A DNA stretch of 64,000 nt from an uncultured Selenomonadales bacterium (lineage in GTDB: Bacteria; Bacillota; Negativicutes; Selenomonadales; Selenomonadaceae): NCBI GenBank assembly GCA_937877565.1, contig CALFJB010000056.1, positions 58,360 to 122,359 of the forward strand, in the 5' to 3' direction. The position numbers were made by a program, and so were the translations under genes. Within the stretch, counting starts at the first letter, position 1. Each line of letters starts with the position of its first letter. Shown here piece after piece: positions 7,605-14,612 of the stretch. Below the pieces are notes generated by a model. The model was given only the letters and a program-made list of their open reading frames with translations, did not search any database and was not told the origin of the DNA.

Positions 7605-9627
7605 ACTTAAACTCCGCGTTAATGTCATTCGCCTTGTCTCTATCTTCCTGCTTGCCATTTTTATCATCATTTGCCGATACGGTTACCTTCAACTCGTTCA
7701 AGGTGCCGCTCTTGCTGAACGAATGCGTTTCCAAGTCGGGCTTGATTATCTCGTTCAATCTCCGCGCGGCTCCATTATCGATTGTTTCGGCAGGGAGCTT
7801 GCCGCCTCTACCATGACTAAATCCCTTTTCGTCGACCCTCTTCACGTCGGCGACCGTAAACTTAAAATCGCTCACGATATTGCCCCTGTTATTCGCGTTT
7901 CCGAACAAGATATTATTGATGATATTGACGTTGGCGGCGGTTTCTCTTGGATTAAACGTCGCCTTGACCAATCCGAATATGAAGCCATTCGTAAAATCAT
8001 TCGTGATAATAGCTACTCCGATTGTCTCGGTTTCCGCGATGAGGCTAAACGCTTTTACCCCAATGACTTCCTTGCCGCTAACGTCCTCGGCTTCGTCGGT
8101 ACTGACGATAAAGGCTTAGACGGTATCGAACAGGCTTTTGACAAATATATTAAGGGCGAAGTCACAGAGTCTTTTCTTTACACTGACTCTAGACAACGCC
8201 CCATTCTCGATTCTATTTTTGATCGCCACGCTTATTCCGGCGACCGTTGCAAGTCTATTCAACTTACCATTGATTCTGCTATTCAATTCATCGTTGAACA
8301 GGAGCTTGACCGCGCTATGGCTGAAAATAATCCCGTCGCCGTTACTTGCGTTGCGATGAATCCTAAAACCGGCGAAATTTTAGCTATGGCTAATCGCCCG
8401 TCTTACAATCCTAATCGTTTTTGGGATTATGATCCTGAAGTTTGGAAAAATCGCGCCGTTTCTTTCATTTATGAACCCGGTTCAACTTTCAAAACTGTTA
8501 CTGCCGGTGCTGCGCTTCAGGAAGGTATTGTTTCTCCTAATGAAATTTTTGTTGATCCCGGCTATGTTATGGTTAGCGGGATGAGAATTCAAAATTGGAA
8601 CGGCGCAAGTTTTGGTACTGTTACTTTTGCCGACGTTGTTAAACAATCTTTGAATACAGGTTTTGCACTCATTGGATTGGAACTTGGCGGCGATAAATTG
8701 GTTAAATACGCTCATCTTTTTGGGTTTGGCGATGTTACAGGTATTGAATTGCCCGGCGAAGAATACGGACTTTTATATACACCTGATGAAATGGTTGATT
8801 CTGATATTGCCACTATGGCGATTGGGCAAAGTATTGCTGTTACGCCCATTCAACTTGTTACGGCTATGAGTGCCGTTGCCAATGACGGCGTTTTATTGAA
8901 GCCGCACATTGTAAAAAAAATAATAAATGCAAATGGCACGGTATACAGTGAAACGGCGGTTGAGCCTGTACGCAAAACTATAGATTCAGCGGTAGATAAA
9001 ACATTAGTTGGATTATTGGAGCAGGTTGTAGCGACGGGCGGCGGGCAAAAAGCCAAAGTTAGAGGTTATCGTATTGCGGGTAAAACTGGTACGGCTCAAA
9101 AAGTAAATGAAGGCGGCTTAGGCTATGGCGAAGGCAGATATATTGCGTCATTTTTAGGTTTTGGTCCCGTTGAAGACCCTCAAATAGCACTTTTGGTAAT
9201 GATTGATGAACCTAGCGGCGTTTTTTATGGCGGACAAATTGCCGCGCCGGTTGCAGGTCGTATACTTTCTCAAGTTTTCCGTTATCTGAAAATTGAACCA
9301 AGTGAAACGCCCAACGATAATGAAGGCGAAATTCCGGAAAATGTTGGAGAAGGCGATAGTTCCGGCGCAGGCGTTCATACTTACACGCCGCAAAATATTG
9401 ATACTCCCGCTGATGATAACATTTCTGATTCTGCTCAAGAAATTAGTACAACGGTTACTGTCCCTGACTTTTACGGCAAAAGTATTCGAGAGGCGGCGCG
9501 GCTTGCCAATAACAGCGGCTTAAAATTAGAATCTTCCGGCAGTGGCTTTGCCGTCGAACAAAATATTTTGCCCGGCGAAGTCGTTGACCGTGATACTACC
9601 ATTAAAATTACTTTCAGTCCTCACTAA
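7591..9627 (+). CDS. Class B penicillin-binding protein with PASTA domain (FtsI/SpoVD type)
   Basis: A 678-aa septal or elongation transpeptidase. After a short cytoplasmic start comes one membrane anchor (residues about 10-25, LVSIFLLAIFIIICRYGYL), then the PBP dimerisation region, then the transpeptidase with STFK (catalytic Ser), SLN and KTGT motifs, and a C-terminal PASTA domain (VPDFYGKSIREAARLANNSG). The ATG at 7591 overlaps telA. Upstream in-frame codons do not encode PBP-like sequence, so a longer start is unlikely. Codon use drifts from C-ending, pyrimidine-rich in the first third to the AT-rich style of the rest of the window. Confidence 0.9.
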   Translation: MQNLKLKLRVNVIRLVSIFLLAIFIIICRYGYLQLVQGAALAERMRFQVGLDYLVQSPRGSIIDCFGRELAASTMTKSLFVDPLHVGDRKLKIAHDIAPVIRVSEQDIIDDIDVGGGFSWIKRRLDQSEYEAIRKIIRDNSYSDCLGFRDEAKRFYPNDFLAANVLGFVGTDDKGLDGIEQAFDKYIKGEVTESFLYTDSRQRPILDSIFDRHAYSGDRCKSIQLTIDSAIQFIVEQELDRAMAENNPVAVTCVAMNPKTGEILAMANRPSYNPNRFWDYDPEVWKNRAVSFIYEPGSTFKTVTAGAALQEGIVSPNEIFVDPGYVMVSGMRIQNWNGASFGTVTFADVVKQSLNTGFALIGLELGGDKLVKYAHLFGFGDVTGIELPGEEYGLLYTPDEMVDSDIATMAIGQSIAVTPIQLVTAMSAVANDGVLLKPHIVKKIINANGTVYSETAVEPVRKTIDSAVDKTLVGLLEQVVATGGGQKAKVRGYRIAGKTGTAQKVNEGGLGYGEGRYIASFLGFGPVEDPQIALLVMIDEPSGVFYGGQIAAPVAGRILSQVFRYLKIEPSETPNDNEGEIPENVGEGDSSGAGVHTYTPQNIDTPADDNISDSAQEISTTVTVPDFYGKSIREAARLANNSGLKLESSGSGFAVEQNILPGEVVDRDTTIKITFSPH

Positions 9628-9645
9628 AGGAAAGGAGCACTCACT

Positions 9646-9969
9646 ATGACAATTACAAAGACCCTTGACGGCGAAAAATTGACTGTCGCACTTGTCGGCA
9701 GACTTGATGCCGTTACCGCTATTCAGTTTGACAAAGACATTTCAAAATCTTTGGACGGCGTCAACAATTTAATTATCGACTTGGCGAATTTGGAATATAT
9801 CGCCTCCGCCGGTTTACGTATCCTCTTAAAACTTCAAAAAAATTTTATGGGCGATATGAAAATTAAAAATGTTCGCTCCGAAGTCCGCGATGTTCTGGAT
9901 ATGACCGGCTTTTCTCGCCTTTTGACTATCGAAGACGCCGCGTCTAAAAAACTTTCTTTCAATTTTTGA
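9646..9969 (+). CDS. STAS-domain anti-sigma factor antagonist-like protein
   Basis: A 107-aa single STAS domain of the SpoIIAA/RsbV class: LVGRLDAVTAIQFDKDI, NLIIDLANLEYIASAGLRIL (with the phosphorylatable serine in the conserved SAG), and a C-terminal helix. These proteins relieve anti-sigma factors when not phosphorylated. No anti-sigma kinase or sigma factor is nearby. The start follows AAAGGAAAGGAG, 18 bp after the PBP gene, so it is probably in the telA-pbp operon. Confidence 0.88.
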   Translation: MTITKTLDGEKLTVALVGRLDAVTAIQFDKDISKSLDGVNNLIIDLANLEYIASAGLRILLKLQKNFMGDMKIKNVRSEVRDVLDMTGFSRLLTIEDAASKKLSFNF

Positions 9970-9978
9970 GGTGGTACT

Positions 9979-10326
9979 ATGATTAAATCTTTAGACTTTG
10001 AAAATTTGTATTTCCGCGCCAAAGTTCCTATTCCATTTGTTGAAGACAATTTCTACCTTCCTGCCAAAGTTTTCATTGAAGGTTATTTCCCCGTCGGTAC
10101 TGTTTTCAAATTTCAAGAAGCCATTTGCAGTAAAAAAATTGACGTTTACAACGACCAAGTTAATGACTACTGCCACGCCGTTTCACTTTTGTACAGCAAC
10201 AAGTTTAAAGGCAATGAAGTTCCGGACGAAGATGAAGAATATAAAGTTATCTTTCACGTTGACTTGAGTGCATTATTTTTACTTGTTGAGCCAATAGATG
10301 AAAAAGGCGTTCAAATTGAACTTTAA
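9979..10326 (+). CDS. Hypothetical protein (115 aa)
   Basis: No family recognised. Strand-rich with an LPAKVFIEGYFPVGTVFKFQ stretch near residues 27-46, no signal or membrane segment. It follows the STAS gene by 9 bp with a GAGGTGG site, so the two are likely co-transcribed and may work together. Confidence 0.7.
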   Translation: MIKSLDFENLYFRAKVPIPFVEDNFYLPAKVFIEGYFPVGTVFKFQEAICSKKIDVYNDQVNDYCHAVSLLYSNKFKGNEVPDEDEEYKVIFHVDLSALFLLVEPIDEKGVQIEL

Positions 10327-10352
10327 ATTTTTTGCAATAAAAAACCCCCTTC

Positions 10353-10385
10353 AAAGTTGACAGTCAACTTTATACGGAGTATAAT
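10353..10385 (+). promoter_or_regulatory. Perfect consensus promoter with 19-bp palindromic operator
   Basis: TTGACA (10357-10362), 17 bp, TATAAT (10380-10385). The perfect palindrome AAAGTTGAC-A-GTCAACTTT (10353-10371) covers the -35. No ORF follows; a terminator lies about 200 bp downstream, so the product is probably RNA. Confidence 0.75.
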
Positions 10386-10391
10386 ACAATC

Positions 10392-10604
10392 ATTAAAACG
10401 AATTATACTCTATATGAAATTTATGTTTAGAATTTAGTTTAGTTAAGTTTCATTCGGTGATAGGGCATAACCTCTTGAAACTTAATCTTAAGATTTTTGT
10501 AAAACATTCAGGTTTTATAAAAACGTTAAACGTTTTACAGTGACAATCATACTTTTAGAAATAAGTTTTGTCAATAAAAAAATCGCCGGTGTGGCGGTTT
10601 TTTT
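10392..10604 (+). ncRNA. Predicted operator-controlled small RNA, about 210 nt
   Basis: Bounded by the consensus promoter and a rho-independent terminator, with no ORF longer than a few codons and no good ribosome site. Inside are a 10-bp stem TTAAGTTTCA/TGAAACTTAA around 10442-10487 and a palindrome AAAACGT-TAA-ACGTTTT around 10522-10538. I cannot match it to a known RNA family; 6S RNA was considered, but I see no single long hairpin. Confidence 0.45.
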
Positions 10605-10605
10605 A
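10580..10605 (+). terminator. Rho-independent terminator
   Basis: AATCGCC-GGTGT-GGCGGTT stem (one G-U pair) followed by seven or more T. Confidence 0.75.
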
Positions 10606-10612
10606 TTTTATA

Positions 10613-10664
10613 AATAACGACGTGAACACTCGCGACTTTAGTCGTGAGATGAAACGTCGTTATT
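10613..10664. repeat. Nested cruciform, IS200/IS605-end-like hairpin
   Basis: Outer perfect 11-bp arms AATAACGACGT/ACGTCGTTATT enclose an inner hairpin CTCGCGAC-TTTA-GTCGTGAG. The inner hairpin core GCGACTTTAGTCGTG is repeated at 10821-10836 at the end of the omega-RNA-like region. Confidence 0.7.
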
Positions 10665-10689
10665 GACTGTATTTTAAAAATAGACTAAA

Positions 10690-10846
10690 ATATTTTTAGC
10701 GGTTAGACTTCCGCTTTAACAAAAATGTTTTAAGTAAGCTGAAGCCTTCGGGCGACAGTGTAGAGGCGACGTGGACACGCCTGTAAGAATAAGGGCTTTG
10801 CCAAACTTCTTAACGAAGCCCGCGACTTTAGTCGTGGGTGGTTCAC
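10690..10846 (+). mobile_element. Orphan IS200/IS605-type right end with omega-RNA-like structure
   Basis: From about 10690 the sequence shows linked hairpins (GGCG...CGCC at 10765-10782, GGGCTT...GAAGCCC around 10793-10821) ending in CCCGCGAC-TTTA-GTCGTGGG and then GGTTCAC at 10840-10846. This layout is typical of right ends of TnpB-bearing IS605-family elements, where the RNA scaffold ends just before the guide. No tnpA or tnpB is present, so this is a solo end or a non-autonomous derivative. Call made from motif memory; an alignment would settle it. Confidence 0.55.
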
Positions 10847-10874
10847 AATATAAGTCCGCCGTTCATAAGTGTGC

Positions 10875-10908
10875 AACAAAAAAGCCCGCCGATTTTTCCG
10901 ACGGGCTT
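10875..10908 (-). terminator. Terminator of the ATP synthase operon
   Basis: Minus-strand 11-bp stem AAGCCCGTCGG/TCGGCGGGCTT followed by TTTTTTG, just after the atpC stop. Confidence 0.85.
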
Positions 10909-10915
10909 AAATTTT

Positions 10916-11341
10916 TTAATTGAAAGGTACGTTTTTAACAAGAAGTCTAGCCTTAGCGCGGGCAAGTGCCTTATTTGCGCGGGCAATATCAATCAATGAA
11001 TCTTTGGTTGCGCGTTTGTATTCTGCAATTCTTTCTTCGGCGCGTTGCATTGCTCTTTTAGCTCTGTCAACGTCGATATTTTCGGGAAGTTCAGCAGAAT
11101 CTGCCAAAATTGTAATTTGCTCCGGCGTAACTTCCATAAAGCCGCCGCCTATCGCTACCAAAGTTTCGCCGCCGTCCATTTTAACTTTCATTGCGTGCGG
11201 TAAAAGTTCAGTTAATAAATTGGCGTGGCGCGGCAAAATTCCCAATTCACCGGCAGTTGAACGTACAATCAGCATATTTATATCTTTTGATAAAACGTCG
11301 CCTTTGTCAGGTGTAACCAACTCAAGTCGAATAGTCGCCAT
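10916..11341 (-). CDS. atpC: ATP synthase epsilon subunit
   Basis: A 141-aa F1 epsilon subunit: N-terminal beta-sandwich (VRSTAGELGILPRHANLLTE) and C-terminal two-helix domain (residues about 85-135, AMQRAEERIAEYKRA). It couples rotation of gamma to the c-ring and can inhibit hydrolysis. Last gene of the leftward atp operon; its GGAGGCG ribosome site overlaps the atpD end. Confidence 0.97.
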   Translation of the reverse strand: MATIRLELVTPDKGDVLSKDINMLIVRSTAGELGILPRHANLLTELLPHAMKVKMDGGETLVAIGGGFMEVTPEQITILADSAELPENIDVDRAKRAMQRAEERIAEYKRATKDSLIDIARANKALARAKARLLVKNVPFN

Positions 11342-11344
11342 TGC

Positions 11345-12754
11345 TTACGCCTCCTTGAGTTTAGCCGCCTTTTGGACTGCCTCCTCAATGCCGCCGACCA
11401 TGTAAAACGCGCCTTCCGGTAAGTCGTCATATTTGCCGGAAAGAATTTCTTTAAATCCACGAATTGTATCTTTCAACGCAACGTATTTACCGGGCGAACC
11501 TGTGAACGCTTCAGCAACTGCGAACGGTTGAGACAAGAAACGTTGAATTTTGCGGGCGCGTGAAACTGTTAATTTGTCCTCTTCAGAAAGTTCTTCCATA
11601 CCGAGAATTGCGATAATATCTTGCAATTCTTTATATTTCTGCAAAACTGCCTGTACGCCGCGTGCAACTTCGTAATGTTCCTGTCCTATAATGTGCGGGT
11701 CTAAAATTCTTGAAGTTGAATCAAGCGGATCAACTGCGGGGTAAATTCCCAATTCTGCAATTTGACGGCTTAAAACTGTCGTAGCGTCCAAGTGCGTAAA
11801 TGTTGCGGCAGGCGCGGGGTCTGTCAAGTCGTCAGCAGGAACATAAACTGCTTGTACTGAAGTGATTGAGCCGTGTTTGGTTGAAGTGATTCTTTCTTGA
11901 AGTGCGCCAACGTCCGTTGTAAGTGTAGGCTGATAACCGACGGCGGAAGGCATACGCCCTAAAAGTGCGGAAACTTCCGAGCCTGCTTGAATAAATCTGA
12001 AAATATTATCGACGAATAACAAAACGTCCTGTCCGCCAACATCGCGGAAATATTCAGCCATTGTTAAGCCAGTCAACGCAACGCGCATACGAGCTCCCGG
12101 CGGTTCGTTCATCTGTCCATATACCAGCGCGGTTTTATCAATAACGCCGGATTCTGTCATTTCTGTCCAAAGGTCGTTACCTTCGCGGGTACGTTCACCG
12201 ACGCCGGAAAATACCGAGTAGCCGCCGTGTTCCGTTGCAATGTTATGAATAAGCTCCATAATCAAAACTGTTTTGCCGACACCTGCGCCGCCGAAAAGTC
12301 CAATTTTACCGCCGCGAGCATACGGCGCAATTAAATCTACAACTTTAATTCCTGTTTCCAAAATTTGCGCGGCTGTTTCTTGTTCCTCAAAAGTTGGTGC
12401 AGGTCTGTGAATTGGCCAACTTTCTTTGTTGCCAACAGGTTTTGGATTGTTGTCAACAGTTTGCCCCAAAACATTGAAGACGCGCCCTAAGCAAGCCTCA
12501 CCAACGGGAACTGTTATAGGTGCGCCCGTGTCTTCAGCCTCCATACCGCGCACAAGTCCATCAGTCGAACTCATCGCAATGCAACGGGTAACGCTGTCGC
12601 CCAAATGTTGCATAACTTCAGCGATTAAATCTATTTCTACATCGCCGGATTTTCCGGTTATATGTACTGCGTTCAGAATTTTGGGCAGTTCACCGGCGGG
12701 AAATTCCACGTCAACAACTGCGCCGATTACCTGAACTACTTTTCCTTTTGCCAA
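11345..12754 (-). CDS. atpD: ATP synthase beta subunit
   Basis: A 469-aa catalytic F1 beta subunit with the P-loop GGAGVGKTVL (about residue 155), catalytic region GERTREGNDLW, ALVYGQMNEPPGARMRV and the ALLGRMPSAVGYQPTL segment. Full length. Start is TTG at 12754 after AAGGAGG. It is separated from atpG by the inserted hicA-hicB pair, which breaks the usual atpG-atpD adjacency. Confidence 0.98.
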   Translation of the reverse strand: MAKGKVVQVIGAVVDVEFPAGELPKILNAVHITGKSGDVEIDLIAEVMQHLGDSVTRCIAMSSTDGLVRGMEAEDTGAPITVPVGEACLGRVFNVLGQTVDNNPKPVGNKESWPIHRPAPTFEEQETAAQILETGIKVVDLIAPYARGGKIGLFGGAGVGKTVLIMELIHNIATEHGGYSVFSGVGERTREGNDLWTEMTESGVIDKTALVYGQMNEPPGARMRVALTGLTMAEYFRDVGGQDVLLFVDNIFRFIQAGSEVSALLGRMPSAVGYQPTLTTDVGALQERITSTKHGSITSVQAVYVPADDLTDPAPAATFTHLDATTVLSRQIAELGIYPAVDPLDSTSRILDPHIIGQEHYEVARGVQAVLQKYKELQDIIAILGMEELSEEDKLTVSRARKIQRFLSQPFAVAEAFTGSPGKYVALKDTIRGFKEILSGKYDDLPEGAFYMVGGIEEAVQKAAKLKEA

Positions 12755-12787
12755 TTAAATTCCTCCTTATTAGGAATTTTAGGGATA

Positions 12788-13225
12788 TTAGATACTGTTT
12801 TCAATTTTCTCAACGATTAAATTTTGTAACCACTTTGGCGGCTTTGTTTTGCCTTTATCATAATTTTTTATTGTACGATAAGGCGCACGCATTAACCTTG
12901 CCAGTCGATTTACAGGTATTCCGGCATTTTGACGCGCATGACGAATTGGATTGTCCAGCGAACTTTTCCACTCATCAAAATCAAATTCAATAACATTAAC
13001 TATAGGATTTGGATATTCTGAAGTGTCAATATCTTCAATTTTTGAAGGCGGCGGAAAATCTTTTTTGTCAACATCAAATAAATACGTTCCCATAGCGTCT
13101 TTAATCCAGTACATTGCCGCCGTTAAATCGTCGCCTTGAGTAAGACAGCCTTGCAAATCAGGTACTATACCAATAAATTTGCCGCTTTCTCCCTGAAAAA
13201 AAATTACCGGATAATAAATTTTCAT
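12788..13225 (-). CDS. hicB: HicB-family antitoxin
   Basis: A 145-aa HicB: N-terminal partly degraded RNase-H-like domain (YYPVIFFQGESGKFIGIVPD, LQGCLTQGDDLTAAM) and a C-terminal HTH (ARQNAGIPVNRLARLMRAPY) that would bind the hic promoter. It neutralises HicA by direct binding. It lies 5 bp after hicA and 33 bp before atpD, inside the ATP synthase operon. Confidence 0.9.
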   Translation of the reverse strand: MKIYYPVIFFQGESGKFIGIVPDLQGCLTQGDDLTAAMYWIKDAMGTYLFDVDKKDFPPPSKIEDIDTSEYPNPIVNVIEFDFDEWKSSLDNPIRHARQNAGIPVNRLARLMRAPYRTIKNYDKGKTKPPKWLQNLIVEKIENSI

Positions 13226-13230
13226 AGCGT

Positions 13231-13428
13231 TTACCTTCTTTTTAATCCTGCCTGTTTAAGTATTGTTTGCTCCGTGCCTTTATCAAGATCGCCGTTGTGC
13301 ATTGGCACTGTTGTTTTACGATTCGTTATCGGATTATAAAAATGTTGGTGTGAGCCGTCAGGACTTTTGACTTTGATAAAGCCGTTTTTTTCCAATAGTC
13401 GTACCATTTGTTTTGCAGTTAATGGCAT
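13231..13428 (-). CDS. hicA: HicA-family mRNA interferase toxin
   Basis: A 65-aa dsRBD-like HicA toxin with GSHQHFYNP carrying the catalytic histidine, and TVPMHNGDLDKGT in the second half. HicA cleaves mRNA and is held by HicB. It starts 10 bp after the atpG stop, so it can be read from the atp promoter. Full family length and no damaged residue seen. Confidence 0.9.
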   Translation of the reverse strand: MPLTAKQMVRLLEKNGFIKVKSPDGSHQHFYNPITNRKTTVPMHNGDLDKGTEQTILKQAGLKRR

Positions 13429-13438
13429 TTAAATCTCA

Positions 13439-14524
13439 TCACTCCAAAGCATTAGCACCGCCAACAATTTCGTTAATTTCGTTAGTGATACCGGCTTGAC
13501 GTACTTTGTTATAGTACAGATTGAGTTTGCCAACTAATTCTTGAGCGTTATCAGTTGCGTTACTCATTGCGTTCATACGTGAAGAAAGTTCAGACGCCGC
13601 ACTGTGCAACATTGCGCCATAAATTCTTGTAGCAATTCGGCGCGGCAGAAAATCATTTAAAACCGTCACAACGTCCGGCTCGTAAATGTATTCTTCCTTT
13701 GAATTGGTAGTGCGCTTGTAGTCATCAGTTACCAACGGCAAAAGTGTAACATCTTCCGGCGTACAACTAATCGCAGAATTAAAACGCGTGTAAACCATTG
13801 TAACGTCAATAATTTCGCCGCTCAAAAATCTTTCCATAATTAAATCAGCAATTTCTTTGGCGTGATGATAACTTGGGCGTTCGCTGATACCGTGATAACT
13901 TTTAATAATTTTGTAGCCGCGTTGTTTGAAATGTGAAGTTGCCTTGCGTCCAACCGTTATAATTTCAATGTCATCAACATAATCTGCGTCGTGAGTGTCC
14001 TGCGCGACACTGATATTTTGAGTATTGTTTGCGTGACGATGTGCGCCCGCTCTAGTCAAACTTTTTTGCGCTTTAAGTTGATCGCCGTCAATACCTTTTG
14101 CCATTTTTACCGCGTCAAAATTTTTTTTATGGAAACTTTCTTCTTTGTCTGCATCAGATTCTTCAGGGGACGTGCCGTCATATTCGATTGTTGCATGAGC
14201 CTCTTTGAAAATATTGCTGGAATACGCGCCCGCCAATCCTTTATCTGCCGCAATTACCAAAAATAAAAATTTGCCGTCAGTTCTAGTTTGCGCGTCAATC
14301 AGTGCTTGCCGTGACATTACAAAAGGACTTTCTTCATCAGTTGACATTTGCGACATAATTCTTTTGATAATATCACGAGTTTTTTCAACGTACGGAATAT
14401 TTGAAAGTAACGTATCTTTAGCGGCGTTGAAACGTGAACGCGCTATCATATCCATTGCGTTGGTAATTTTTTGGATACTTTTAACCGAGCGAATACGGCG
14501 GCGAATATTTTGTAAATTTGCCAA
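13439..14524 (-). CDS. atpG: ATP synthase gamma subunit with about 70-aa insertion
   Basis: At 361 aa it is much longer than the usual 285-290. The N-terminal (NLQNIRRRIRSVKSIQKIT) and C-terminal (LYYNKVRQAGITNEINEIV) rotor helices are conserved. Extra sequence lies after ADKGLAGAYSSN, about residues 108-177, rich in D, E, H and K, before IEIITVGRK where the normal domain resumes. I chose the TTG at 14524 because it sits 8 nt from GGAGG and gives the usual MxxLxxIRRRI start; a TTG at 14530 would be too close to the ribosome site. Confidence 0.95.
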   Translation of the reverse strand: MANLQNIRRRIRSVKSIQKITNAMDMIARSRFNAAKDTLLSNIPYVEKTRDIIKRIMSQMSTDEESPFVMSRQALIDAQTRTDGKFLFLVIAADKGLAGAYSSNIFKEAHATIEYDGTSPEESDADKEESFHKKNFDAVKMAKGIDGDQLKAQKSLTRAGAHRHANNTQNISVAQDTHDADYVDDIEIITVGRKATSHFKQRGYKIIKSYHGISERPSYHHAKEIADLIMERFLSGEIIDVTMVYTRFNSAISCTPEDVTLLPLVTDDYKRTTNSKEEYIYEPDVVTVLNDFLPRRIATRIYGAMLHSAASELSSRMNAMSNATDNAQELVGKLNLYYNKVRQAGITNEINEIVGGANALE

Positions 14525-14550
14525 ATACAAAAACCTCCTTTCTTTTTCAG

Positions 14551-14612
14551 GGATTAGGTGTTAGGTGTTAGGTTTTACACTTTCCTAATACCTAACCGCT
14601 AAAACCTAAAAC
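14551..14612. repeat. Heptad-repeat hairpin element, copy H2
   Basis: Arms GATTAGG, TGTTAGG, TGTTAGG, TTTTACA facing CTAATAC, CTAACCG, CTAAAAC, CTAAAAC, CTATTCA. Lies between atpA and atpG; the last unit runs into the atpA stop codon TAG (14613-14615). Confidence 0.85.

Noticed and set aside
6588..7971. Several long minus-strand frames opposite telA and the PBP gene
   Set aside because: They exist only because the coding strand is pyrimidine-rich, which removes stops on the other strand; no ribosome sites and no family-like sequence.
10392..10604. 6S RNA
   Set aside because: I could not fold the segment into the single long interrupted hairpin that 6S RNA needs.
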